From Crocinitomicaceae bacterium (GTDB lineage: Bacteria; Bacteroidota; Bacteroidia; Flavobacteriales_D; Crocinitomicaceae), in the NCBI GenBank assembly GCA_022447585.1, contig JAKVAR010000006.1:806001-870000 (forward strand): a stretch of 64,000 nucleotides of DNA, in the 5' to 3' direction. Both the position numbers and the translations under genes were made by a program. The notes under the pieces were generated by a model. That model did not search any database and was not told where the DNA came from. It saw nothing but the letters and a program-made list of their open reading frames with translations. Shown here piece after piece: positions 18,223-27,900 of the stretch. The number at the start of each line of letters is the position of its first letter. Position 1 is the first letter of the stretch.

Positions 18223-18255
18223 AAAAAGGCGAGCAGTAATGTTCGCCTTTTTTTT
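18223..18255 (+). terminator. Rho-independent terminator after rpmA
   Basis: AAAAAGGCGA (18223-18232) pairs perfectly with TCGCCTTTTT (18243-18252) around a 10-base loop, and the T-run continues to 18255. It ends the rplU-rpmA transcript before serS. Confidence 0.85.
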
Positions 18256-18305
18256 GCTCTAGTCTTTACCAAATAACTAAATTCGCAACTTAAAATATTG
18301 AAGAG

Positions 18306-19574
18306 ATGCTCGAAATACAACGCATTAGAAACGAGAAAGAAGAAATTATTGAAGGATTGAAGAAGCGTCACTTTGATGCTACTCCTATTGTTGATGAGAT
18401 TTTATCTGTTGACGAGCAATGGAGAACCAAGAAAGCTGAACTAGAATCAGTGGCTTCCAAAATGAATCAAATCTCGAAGCAAATCGGAATGCTTTTTGGA
18501 CAAGGGAAAGTTGAAGAAGCAAATGCGGCTAAAGCTCAAACTTCTGAGTTTAAAGCGCAAGAAGCATCTCTTAAATCTGAAGTAGACGAATTAGATAAAG
18601 CGATTACAAATTTAATGTATCAGCTTCCTAATGTTCCAAATGCTTTAGTGAAAGCTGGTAAAAGTGAATTAGATAATGAAACAATTGAAGAGTTTGGAAC
18701 GACGCCAACATTTGATTTTACGCCATTACCTCATTGGGATATTACCGATAAGTTTAATCTAATTGATTTTGAACTTGGAGTTAAAATTACTGGAGCAGGT
18801 TTTCCTGTTTATAAAGGTAAAGGGGCAAAACTACAACGCGCATTGATTAGTTTCTTTCTAGAAGAAGCAGAGAAGCACGGTTACGAAGAGCATATTCCAC
18901 CATTAGTTGTAAATGAAGCTTCTGGTTATGGTACAGGTCAGCTTCCAGATAAGGAAGGTCAGATGTATTACATCAAAGAAGATGATTTATATTTAATTCC
19001 TACAGCAGAAGTTCCATTGACTAATATTTACAGAAATGTAATGTTGCCAGATGAGAATTTCTCAATTAAAATTACAGGATTTACGCCTTGCTTTAGAAGA
19101 GAAGCAGGCTCTTATGGTAAAGATGTTCGAGGGCTAAATCGTTTGCACCAATTTGATAAAGTGGAGATTGTTCGTATTGAACATCCTTCAAATTCGGATA
19201 AAGCATTGAATGAAATGATTGATCACGTTAAAGGTTTGTTGGAAAAATTAGGCCTTCAATATAGAGTTCTAAGACTTTGTGGAGGTGATACTGGTTTTGC
19301 CGCTGCCATGACTTATGATTTTGAAGTATACTCTGCTGCTCAAGAGAAGTGGTTAGAGGTAAGTTCAGTTTCTCGTTTTGATACATTCCAGTCTACAAGA
19401 TTGAAATTAAGATTCAAAAATGCGGATAAGAAATCTCAATTATGTCATACTTTAAATGGTTCCGCCTTAGCATTGCCTAGAATTGTAGCTGCGTTGTTAG
19501 AGAATCATCAAACTGCCGATGGAGTTAATATTCCCGAAGTGCTTCATAAGTATACAGGATTCGAAAAGATCTAG
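18306..19574 (+). CDS. serS: Seryl-tRNA synthetase
   Basis: SerS charges tRNA-Ser (and tRNA-Sec where present) with serine. The 422-residue product has an N-terminal antiparallel coiled-coil arm (about residues 25-100). A class II catalytic core follows: motif 2 FTPCFRREAGSYGKDVRGL near residue 260 and motif 3 NGSALALPRIVAALLENHQ near 385. The HQFDKVEI block follows motif 2. Length is normal. It lies between two strong terminators and therefore forms a single-gene unit. Confidence 0.98.
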   Translation: MLEIQRIRNEKEEIIEGLKKRHFDATPIVDEILSVDEQWRTKKAELESVASKMNQISKQIGMLFGQGKVEEANAAKAQTSEFKAQEASLKSEVDELDKAITNLMYQLPNVPNALVKAGKSELDNETIEEFGTTPTFDFTPLPHWDITDKFNLIDFELGVKITGAGFPVYKGKGAKLQRALISFFLEEAEKHGYEEHIPPLVVNEASGYGTGQLPDKEGQMYYIKEDDLYLIPTAEVPLTNIYRNVMLPDENFSIKITGFTPCFRREAGSYGKDVRGLNRLHQFDKVEIVRIEHPSNSDKALNEMIDHVKGLLEKLGLQYRVLRLCGGDTGFAAAMTYDFEVYSAAQEKWLEVSSVSRFDTFQSTRLKLRFKNADKKSQLCHTLNGSALALPRIVAALLENHQTADGVNIPEVLHKYTGFEKI

Positions 19575-19594
19575 TAGTTGAAGAAATGTTATAG

Positions 19595-19625
19595 AAAAAG
19601 TCGTTGCGAAAGTAACGACTTTTTT
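19595..19625 (+). terminator. Rho-independent terminator after serS
   Basis: AAAAAGTCGTT (19595-19605) pairs perfectly with AACGACTTTTT (19614-19624) around the loop GCGAAAGT, and the T-run ends at 19625. It is 21 bases downstream of the serS stop and 20 bases before the next ATG. The next gene's promoter must therefore overlap or follow it closely; TATCTTAC at 19635-19642 is a weak -7 candidate. Confidence 0.88.
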
Positions 19626-19645
19626 ATTTCTCGTTATCTTACTGT

Positions 19646-20449
19646 ATGAAAACGCTTCTCTTTCTACTTGTCTGCTTCTCGATTACTGGTCTTTCAGCCC
19701 AAAAAAATGGGGAGTTGAGGATTGATACCTTGAGTGTTTATTTTGATTTAAATGCTTCGGACCTTAGCGATTCTGCCCTGTCAGAAGTGAATATGCTTCG
19801 TATTAAAGTAGGTGACTCTTCAATCGTTAAATTAATTGCCTTTTGCGACACCACAGCATCTGTTCAGTATAATAGGCAACTGGCAAAAAGAAGGTTAAAT
19901 GAAGTTGTGACGCGTTCTGGAATGAAAGTGAGCCATGCCGAACAAAGTGTGCTGGGAGAAGAGTTCAATATGAAAAGAATGAATTACAATGCGGCATCAT
20001 ATCGCAGAGTAGATATTCTCTATAAGAGAAAGCCGAACAAGTTGTTTTCCGAATACAATGGTTTATCCATTGATAAAGCGCTATATAAGTTTGCAGAGGA
20101 TTCAACGCGAAAAGATATTACTATTCAGTTGAAATTACAGTTTTATGCAAATGAAGATGTTTTCATGCCGGGTTATCAGCAGGAATTAACAATACTATAT
20201 CATTTTTTAAAAGCAAATCCTGATGTTGACGCACATATCCGAGGTCATGTTTGTTGTGTTGATAATCGTGCCTTATCTACTGCAAGGGCTATGAAGGTGT
20301 ACAAGTTCTTAGTTCGTAATTCGATAGATCGTAATCGATTAAGCATAAAGGGGTATAGTAATAAAGTTCCCTTTGTTTGGCCTGAAAAAACTCCAGTGGA
20401 TACCCAGATGAATCGCAGGGTGGATGTAATCTTTAGAAAAAGGACCTAG
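19646..20449 (+). CDS. Exported protein with two OmpA-like domains
   Basis: The 267-residue product has a signal peptide (MKTLLFLLVCFSITGLSAQ), then two OmpA C-terminal-like domains in tandem. The first (about residues 24-125) has VYFDLNASDLSDSALSEV and NRQLAKRRLNEVV. The second (about 155-265) has LQFYANEDVFMPGYQQEL, ALSTARAMKVYKFLV and DTQMNRRVDVIFRK. OmpA-like domains bind peptidoglycan through Asp and Arg in the xDxxLSxxRAxxVxxxL and NRRVxxxF motifs, which are present in the second copy. No beta-barrel precedes them, so this is a periplasmic anchor protein rather than a porin. Confidence 0.85.
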   Translation: MKTLLFLLVCFSITGLSAQKNGELRIDTLSVYFDLNASDLSDSALSEVNMLRIKVGDSSIVKLIAFCDTTASVQYNRQLAKRRLNEVVTRSGMKVSHAEQSVLGEEFNMKRMNYNAASYRRVDILYKRKPNKLFSEYNGLSIDKALYKFAEDSTRKDITIQLKLQFYANEDVFMPGYQQELTILYHFLKANPDVDAHIRGHVCCVDNRALSTARAMKVYKFLVRNSIDRNRLSIKGYSNKVPFVWPEKTPVDTQMNRRVDVIFRKRT

Positions 20450-20458
20450 TTTCAGTTC

Positions 20459-20466
20459 TATCTTTG
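20459..20466 (+). promoter_or_regulatory. Candidate -7 element before the coiled-coil lipoprotein gene
   Basis: TATCTTTG matches TAnnTTTG exactly and ends 13 bases before the ATG at 20480. No TTG is seen at the usual -33 distance, so the promoter is incomplete on inspection. Confidence 0.5.
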
Positions 20467-20479
20467 TATTTTTATATGA

Positions 20480-21016
20480 ATGAAATTCTATTTCGCAATA
20501 TTCTTGTTGGTTTTAGCGACTTCTTGTGCTGATTTGAATAAATCAGATCAATTAAAATCGTTGTCTATTTTGACTGGTAATGTTGAAAAAGTGCAAGGTC
20601 AAATATCAGGCTTAGAAGATTCGTTAAAAGTATACATCTACAAGTTGGACAGTCTTGATGAAGCTTTAAAAAGTCATTATTCGAATGATACTTTGAGTAT
20701 TGAAACGGCTACATCAATTGATAAAATGGTTAGTTTAAAGGAATTATTCCCTGCGTTGAAGTTAGAACTAAATCAAATAGATTCGTTACTAGTGGTAAAG
20801 AATGATGTGATCCATCAATTAGAAGCAGATATTGTAAATGGTGCTGGAGATAGATCGAAGTATGAAGCGTATTTGTCTTTTGAAGAATCGGAGTTGAAGT
20901 TATTGCAAAAAAATGTAAGTGTTTTAATCGAAACCATAGATTTATCAATAGATGATTTTAACTTATTGTATCCAAGTGTAAATGATTATATTCACTCTAT
21001 TGAAGTAAAGGAATAA
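20480..21016 (+). CDS. Coiled-coil lipoprotein, unknown function
   Basis: The 178-residue product has a lipoprotein signal (MKFYFAIFLLVLATSCADLN, cysteine at residue 16). It is followed by charged helices with heptad-like leucines (LTGNVEKVQGQISGLEDSL, and later KYEAYLSFEESELKLLQKNV), so it is predicted to be a membrane-anchored coiled coil. No named domain is recognised. It lies between the double OmpA protein and the TPR protein, all on the plus strand with short gaps, which suggests a shared envelope role. Confidence 0.8.
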   Translation: MKFYFAIFLLVLATSCADLNKSDQLKSLSILTGNVEKVQGQISGLEDSLKVYIYKLDSLDEALKSHYSNDTLSIETATSIDKMVSLKELFPALKLELNQIDSLLVVKNDVIHQLEADIVNGAGDRSKYEAYLSFEESELKLLQKNVSVLIETIDLSIDDFNLLYPSVNDYIHSIEVKE

Positions 21017-21036
21017 TTTTTGTAGCAATTGTATCA

Positions 21037-22869
21037 ATGAAGTATCTTACTATTTTCTTGTTTTTGTTATTTTATGTTGATGGATATTCTCAGACGACGG
21101 ATCAGCAATTAGCGCAGCATTACTATTCTTCTGAGCAGTATGATAAAGCATTAACTTACTATGACAAACTATATCGTACTAACCCTTCAAAATTTAATTT
21201 CGATAGATACTTAGATTGCCTGATTCAAACAGGGGATGATAAATCGGCTGAAAAAATGCTGAAGAAGGCAGTCGGTAATAATAGAGCTAATAAAACTTAT
21301 GCAATCGAATTAGGAACTTTTTACGAAGAAAGAAATCAACCTGAAAAGGCCAACAAAATCTATGATAGATTGATCGATGAGCTTCAGCCGAGTTCTAGAC
21401 TAATTATTGATTTATATAAGGCATTTAAAGCAAAAGGGAAAAGTGACTTGTCCTATAGAACCTTGCAAGAAGGTCGGAAAATTCTGAAGAAAACATATCC
21501 TTTAAACTTTCAATTTGCTGAGTATTATGGCTCGGTTGGCGAGACGGAAAAAATGATTGATGAGTACTTGGGTATGATTGATTATCACCCTACGTATATG
21601 TCAACTGTGAAACGTGTGTTAGGAGCACAAATTGATTTCACGAAAGAAGAGTCTGAAGAGTATGATTTATTGCGAACTGCGCTAATAGAGCGTACTCAGA
21701 AGAATCCGAATGACTTGAATTATTCAGAAATGTTGACGTGGCTCTTTATTCAACGTAAGAATTTTTCAGCCGCTTTAGTTCACATCAAAGCTTTGGACAA
21801 AAGAAGTAAGTCATACGGAAGGTATGTATATGAATTTGGAAGTGTTTGTGTGGAAAATAAGGATTACGGTACAGCTAGAAGAGCATATAAATATGTAGTG
21901 GACTTGGGTGAAGAATCAATGTATTTTATGCGTGGGCAAAATGCCTTGTTAAATGTTAATTTCTTGGAGGTCACTTCAAGCAGAAATTTTGAACAGGAGG
22001 AGTTAGTTGTAATTGAGAATGAGTATAAAAGTGTTCTAAATCAATATGGTAATAAACGTACGACTGTCCCTTTGATGTTAGAATTGGCGCATATTCAAGC
22101 ATTTTATGCAAATCATGGTAAAGAGGCATTGACTTTGTTGAATGAAGCCTTAGCTATTCCCGGGTTGACGGATATGCAGCGCGCTGAAGTAAAAATGGAA
22201 TTGGCAGATGTTCATGTTTTACATGGAGACGTTTGGGAAGCTTCGTTACTTTATATGCAAATTGATGGCGATTTTAAATTCGAACCTATTGGTCATGAAG
22301 CAAAGTTTAAAAATGCAAGAATTTTCTATTACGATGCAGAGTTTGAGTTTGCTCAATCTCAATTGGATGTTTTGAAGCAGTCAACCACTAAATTGATTGC
22401 AAATGATGCTTTGAAGCTCTCGTTATTAATTTTGGATAATTATGGATTAGATAGTAATTACATTGCAATGTCTTGTTTTGCAAGTGCAGACTTATTAATT
22501 GAGCAACATCGTTATGATGAGGCTTTTGAATTGTTTGATAGTATTTCGAATGAATATCCTGCGCATAGTTTAGGTGATGAGATTTTATTGAAAAAGTCTT
22601 ATTCATACCAACTACGTGGACAGTGGAACAAAGCTATTTCAAGTTTAGAGGAATTACTTAAGTACTATCCAAACGATATTCTTGCCGATGATGCGTTGTT
22701 TCAATTGGGAGATATTTATCAAAATCATTTGATGAATGATGAGAAGGCTGCTGAGTACTATCGTCAGATTCTTTTTGATTACAAAGGAAGCTTGTACACT
22801 ACGGAAGCTAGAAAACAATTCCAGTTAATTCGAGGGGAGAAAAAGATTGTGCCCGAACCAATTAATTAA
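21037..22869 (+). CDS. Exported TPR-repeat protein
   Basis: The 610-residue product has a signal peptide (MKYLTIFLFLLFYVDGYSQ) and many tetratricopeptide-like helical repeats. Examples are QHYYSSEQYDKALTYYDKLY at residues 28-47, YEERNQPEKANKIYDRL, and near the C-terminus SYQLRGQWNKAISSLEELL and LFQLGDIYQNHLMNDEKAAEYY. The C-terminal repeats resemble those of outer-membrane assembly lipoproteins of the BamD/YbgF type. TPR arrays bind other proteins, and partners cannot be read here. It starts 20 bases after the upstream lipoprotein gene. Confidence 0.85.
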   Translation: MKYLTIFLFLLFYVDGYSQTTDQQLAQHYYSSEQYDKALTYYDKLYRTNPSKFNFDRYLDCLIQTGDDKSAEKMLKKAVGNNRANKTYAIELGTFYEERNQPEKANKIYDRLIDELQPSSRLIIDLYKAFKAKGKSDLSYRTLQEGRKILKKTYPLNFQFAEYYGSVGETEKMIDEYLGMIDYHPTYMSTVKRVLGAQIDFTKEESEEYDLLRTALIERTQKNPNDLNYSEMLTWLFIQRKNFSAALVHIKALDKRSKSYGRYVYEFGSVCVENKDYGTARRAYKYVVDLGEESMYFMRGQNALLNVNFLEVTSSRNFEQEELVVIENEYKSVLNQYGNKRTTVPLMLELAHIQAFYANHGKEALTLLNEALAIPGLTDMQRAEVKMELADVHVLHGDVWEASLLYMQIDGDFKFEPIGHEAKFKNARIFYYDAEFEFAQSQLDVLKQSTTKLIANDALKLSLLILDNYGLDSNYIAMSCFASADLLIEQHRYDEAFELFDSISNEYPAHSLGDEILLKKSYSYQLRGQWNKAISSLEELLKYYPNDILADDALFQLGDIYQNHLMNDEKAAEYYRQILFDYKGSLYTTEARKQFQLIRGEKKIVPEPIN

Positions 22870-22941
22870 TCGTTAACATTTCTTTAGGTTTTTTAGTGTA
22901 AGTTTTACTTGGAGCTAACGACTAAACTCAAAATTCAAATT

Positions 22942-23580
22942 ATGAAAAAGTTCTTATTTATTCTAGCAACATCATTAACCTTGTTTTCTTGTGCTCATGA
23001 ATCTGTTGAGTCTAAACCAATAACTGAAAAAGAGGAGGAGAAGGATTTATCAAAACTATCTATAGCTTATTTTGCTAGTGGATGTTTCTGGTGTGTTGAA
23101 GCTGTTTTTGAATCAGTGCGCGGAGTAGAAGAAGCTGTTTCTGGTTATTCAGGAGGTGAAATCGAAAATCCAACGTATCGTCAAGTGAGTTCAGGTAGAA
23201 TTAAACATGCTGAGGCGGTTAAGGTGTACTATGATCCTGAGGTTGTAAGTTATGAAACGTTGGTTGATGTTTTCTTTAATTCTCATGACCCATCTACGTT
23301 GAATCGTCAAGGTCCTGATGCTGGTCCGCAGTATAGGTCTGTTGCTTTTTATCAAACGGATGAAGAGAAAGCAATTATTGAATCAAAGATTAATGGAATA
23401 CTGGAACGTGGAGAATATGGTCGAGTAACTACACAAGTCGTTCCTTTTGATGTGTTTTACGATGCTGAAGATTACCACCAAGATTACGAACGTAACAATC
23501 CCAATAATGGCTATGTTCAAGCGGTTTCAATTCCTCGTTTGAATGCTTTTAAAGCGAAAATGCCGGAAGTTTTAAAGTAA
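22942..23580 (+). CDS. msrA: Lipoprotein peptide-methionine (S)-S-oxide reductase MsrA
   Basis: MsrA reduces methionine-S-sulfoxide in oxidised proteins. The catalytic motif ASGCFWCVEAVFESV lies near residues 45-59, followed by VSGYSGG, HAEAVKVYYDP and the FNSHDPSTLNRQGPDAGPQYRS block, all typical. The ATG at 22942 gives MKKFLFILATSLTLFSCAHE, a lipoprotein signal with a lipobox cysteine at residue 17. An in-frame TTG at 22909 would bury this signal and is less likely. The enzyme is therefore predicted to act in the periplasm or outside, attached to a membrane, and not in the cytoplasm like most MsrA. Confidence 0.93.
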   Translation: MKKFLFILATSLTLFSCAHESVESKPITEKEEEKDLSKLSIAYFASGCFWCVEAVFESVRGVEEAVSGYSGGEIENPTYRQVSSGRIKHAEAVKVYYDPEVVSYETLVDVFFNSHDPSTLNRQGPDAGPQYRSVAFYQTDEEKAIIESKINGILERGEYGRVTTQVVPFDVFYDAEDYHQDYERNNPNNGYVQAVSIPRLNAFKAKMPEVLK

Positions 23581-23641
23581 TTTACCTTATTTCAATTACG
23601 GAATACGCCTTGGTTATAAGATAAATAAGAAGAAGGAATAA

Positions 23642-24850
23642 TCACCTACGTCTATTAGCAAGTAATGGTGGTGGTTCTCCATTGAATGGATTCCAACGAC
23701 TAATGCTCTTTGCGCCCATACCAGAAGCACGCATAATTGCTCGGTCTCCATACCTGTTTCGGATCAAGTCCATCGCTTTATATAAATCCAACGTAGAAAC
23801 ATCTTCAAATAAATTTATTTGATGTGCTCCCTCAACTAAGTGACTAAAGCGAACACCGATTAATCGGACTAAAACACGACGGTTGTAAAGTTTACGATAT
23901 AGTTCTAACACAAGTGGAATTATAGTGTGGTCTGCTGCGCTGTAGGGGATTTTCTTCTGTAAAGTATAAGTCTGGAAGTCGGAATATCTAATCTTTACCG
24001 TAACACAAGCAGTTAATTTATTTCCCCTGCGAAGTTGGAAAACCAAGTTCTCAGCCATAGCCGTCATAATTCCCTCAAGTTTTTGAACGTCAATCGTGTC
24101 TTTGTCAAAGGTGCGTTCTGTAGAAATAGACTTTCGCTCTTGGTACGGCACAACTGGTGAATTGTCAATTCCATTCGCCTTCTTCCAAATCGTAATTCCG
24201 CTTTTTCCAAAAACATTCTCCATCAATTCAATGGGCATTTCTTGAATTGTCAATATGCGCTTTACACCTAAATCACATAATGCACGGTAAGTTTTGTCCC
24301 CCACCATTGGTATTTTTTTGACAGATAGCGGAGCTAGAAATGGTTTTTCTGTTCCTTCAATTACACTGATTTCATTGTTCGGTTTTGCTTCGCCTGTAGC
24401 TATTTTCGAAACGGTCTTGTTGAGGGATAGTCCAAGTGAAATGGGTAATCCACTTTCTCGAATAATCTTTGCACGTAATTCAGTTGCTAGTTTCTGGCAG
24501 CCAAAAAAACGATCCATTCCAGTGAGATCTAGGTAGAATTCATCAATTGATGTTTTTTCATAAACAGGGACTTCTTCTTTGATGATGTCAGTGACGATCT
24601 TGGAGTATTTGGAGTATGTTCCAGAGTTTCCTCGAAGTACAATTGCTTCAGGACATAATTGACGTGCCATACGCATTGGCATTGCTGAGTGCACACCAAA
24701 CTTTCGAGCTTCGTAGCTGCATGCAGCCACAACTCCACGGTCAGATGTCCCGCCGATAAGCACCGGTTTATTATTCAATCGACTGTCGATTAAGCGTTCA
24801 CAAGACACAAAGAAGGTGTCTAAATCCATATGCATTATAGATCTACTCAT
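23642..24850 (-). CDS. dinB: Y-family DNA polymerase (DinB/Pol IV-like)
   Basis: This error-prone polymerase copies damaged templates. The 402-residue product has the catalytic motifs MDLDTFFVSCERL (residues 8-20) and TSIDEFYLDLTG near residue 100, so all the active-site acids are present. It also has YEARKFGVHSAMPMRMARQLCP and the SLSLNKTVSKIATGEAKPN thumb/helix-hairpin region near 140. The little-finger domain follows to about residue 350. It starts 55 bases after the dnaE2-like gene on the same strand, forming a probable mutasome operon. It is catalytically intact, unlike ImuB proteins. Confidence 0.92.
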   Translation of the reverse strand: MSRSIMHMDLDTFFVSCERLIDSRLNNKPVLIGGTSDRGVVAACSYEARKFGVHSAMPMRMARQLCPEAIVLRGNSGTYSKYSKIVTDIIKEEVPVYEKTSIDEFYLDLTGMDRFFGCQKLATELRAKIIRESGLPISLGLSLNKTVSKIATGEAKPNNEISVIEGTEKPFLAPLSVKKIPMVGDKTYRALCDLGVKRILTIQEMPIELMENVFGKSGITIWKKANGIDNSPVVPYQERKSISTERTFDKDTIDVQKLEGIMTAMAENLVFQLRRGNKLTACVTVKIRYSDFQTYTLQKKIPYSAADHTIIPLVLELYRKLYNRRVLVRLIGVRFSHLVEGAHQINLFEDVSTLDLYKAMDLIRNRYGDRAIMRASGMGAKSISRWNPFNGEPPPLLANRRR

Positions 24851-24905
24851 GCTGTAATATTTAATTTTTACTACGTAAGCTTATTATGTTTTTAGCTGAT
24901 TTTGG

Positions 24906-27900
24906 CTACTCTGAAATGAAATTTGTTCGTTTTCCGTAATCTCGTCTCATGTTCCAGGTGACGACTTCTTTTTCTTTGACTTCATTCCGGACTTCGGCAT
25001 ATCTGGGATCTTCAATTACACTCATTTTTTCCATGTATTCTGCTTCTATTAAAATACAGTCGTATTCCTGGGTTACTTTCCCATAAATCCGATAAACGCC
25101 TCTACCTCGAAAAGGGAACTGTTGTGCAACCTGAGGGAAGTGAACTGAATCAAGCCAAGCTCCTTCTTTGTCGAGTAAGGTTCCAAAAAACATGTTTTGT
25201 CCATCAGATGTTGTGGTTCGTTTGGAGTGAATTAAATATCCTTGAACCCAAATTTTCTGATTCACGTATTGAGGAAGTTCTCTTGCAAGTAAAGATTGCT
25301 TCGTGTCATCGGTTAAAAGTTTGAAGGCACTATGCAGCGGAAATCCCAATAATTCCATTTGATCAAATGCATCCTCTTGCCAGGTGTTAGAGAGTTGCGG
25401 AACGTCATACGTTTTTGGACGTACTCTAAACAAGTCTGCTATGGCAGGTTTTTCGACAGATTTACTGATTTTGAAGTGCGCATCCCAAAGTAGTGCTCGT
25501 TTATCTTTCCCCGTAAATCGAAGGGCTTCTATTCGAATTAAAATTGTGATTTGCTCCAAGGAAATATTCAGTCTTTCTATGATATCATCCATATCAATGT
25601 AGGCGCCATAGTCTAAACGCTCTTTTACAATTTTATGTGCCAACTTCGTGTCGAATGACTTGAGTAATTGGAAGCCAAGAAATATATTTTTATCAATTAA
25701 TATGGTCTCCAATCTACTCGTATTAATACAAGGCGGATGAATGATTCCTCCAAACAATTTTGCTTCTAAAACATAGAGCTCGGTAGAATAAAAACCACCG
25801 TAATTATTGATGGTTGCCACCATGAATTCTAAAGGGTAATAAGCTTTTAAGAATAAGCATTGATAACTCTCAACGGCATAAGAAGCAGAGTGTCCTTTTG
25901 CGAAAGCATAACCTGCAAAGCTTTCGATTTGACGCCAAACTTCTGCCGTTAACTCTAACGAATGCCCTTTTGTTGTGGTGCAGTTGTGAAAGAATTTGTC
26001 CTTCACGGCTTGGAACTCTTCTCTAGATCTGAATTTTCCAGACATTCCTCGTCGCATTTTATCTGCCTCACCTAAGGTTAGTCCTGCAAAATAATGGGCA
26101 ACCTTAATTACATCTTCTTGATATACCATAACGCCAAAAGTCTCCGGCATAAGTTCTAATAGAACAGGGTGTGCGTCTTTTCGTTTTTCTGGATTACGAT
26201 AGCGTTTAATGTATTCCTGCATCATCCCAGACTTTGCTACTCCCGGACGAATAACAGAGCTCGCTGCGACCAATCCGAGATAATCGTCAACTTGAAGCTT
26301 TGTGATAAGCATACGCATAGCAGGAGATTCTACATAAAAACAACCGATTGCATTCGCGGTACGAAGTGTTTCTTTTACAGCTTCGTCTTGCTTAAAACGA
26401 TTCATGTCGTGAATGTCTATCCCAGGTCCATCAAGCCGATTGTAATCAATAATATCCAGGGTGTCACGTATCTTACTTAGTCCGCGCTGACTCAATATGT
26501 CAAATTTGAAAAGCCCAATATCTTCTGCTACGTGCATGTCGAACTGAATCGTTGGATATCCCTTTGGGGGCATGAAAGTAGGGGTGAAGTAGGATATCGG
26601 TTTTTCTGAAATGATGATCCCACAGGAGTGAACGCTTAGTGTACTTGGAAATCCATGGATGTAATGGCCGTACTTCATGACTAAATCCGCTAAATAGTTC
26701 TGCTGTGGAAGTCGTCGCCCTTTAGAGAGTATGTCTATTTCTGATTTTGGTAAACCAAACACTTTTCCAAGCTCTCTAATTACACCTCGATCTTTAAACG
26801 TGTTGTAAACAGCCACTAAAGCTACGTTTTCGAATCGTTCGAAAATATAGCGAGTAACATCTTCACGATCACGCCATGAAAAATCAATATCAAAATCAGG
26901 TGGATTGGTTCTGTACAGATTGATGAAGCGTTCGAAATACAGATCTAGTTCAATCGGATCTACATCTGTAATTCTTAAAATATATGCGATAACGCTATTG
27001 GCACCACTTCCACGACCAACGTAAAAGTATCCTTTGGAGCGCGCATAGCTCACAATGTCCCAGTTTATAAGGAAGTATGAAACGAATCCCATGTCTACAA
27101 TCGTAGTAAGTTCTTTCTCGATACGCTGATGAATTTCTTCATTCATTTCTGGGTAACGATAAGGCAATCCCTCTTCGCATAATTGATGCAGTAATTCTAC
27201 ATCCTGTTCTTCACATCCAGTATAGGTTTGTTGGTTTTGTGGTTGTACATTTTCCGAACAATCGAATTCAATTTCACATGCGCCTAAAATGAAGTTTGTA
27301 TTTCTAATTACTTCAGGAATTTCGGAATATATCGCTAACAACTCTTCTTTAGGAAGCATTTGATGTTCTAGTTTTCCTTGTTCTGAAATAGGAAGTTTAC
27401 TCAATAGGGTGTTGTTGTCTATGGCGCGTAAAAGTCTGTGTGCATTGAAGTCTTTTTGGTTTCTAAAACTTACCGTCTGGAGTATGACCGCTTTATCTGT
27501 TTTAATATTTCTTAAACGTATAAAAGGGATGTCCTCAGGAGTGATTCCTAGGTATTCATTTACTCTTAATTTTCGGGCTCTATTTTTATCAAATGGGTAG
27601 ATGACGAAAGTGTCATTTAAGGTTGTTGCTTTTTCGGGAATTTCTTTTTTATGATGAAGAATGTCTGTCAAATATTCATTCATTAATTGAAAACCATTGT
27701 TATTTTTTGCAAGTACAATAAATTGTTGTTGAACTCCATTTCGAAAGTCAATTCCAATGACTGGTTTGATGTTGTGTTTTTTTGATTCTTTGATGAACTC
27801 AATACATGATGAAGTGTTGTTGATGTCTGTTAACGCGATTGTATCACAACTATTTTGTTGAGCAAGTTGAAGGAGTGTTTTAGATGAAAAAGCCCCATAG

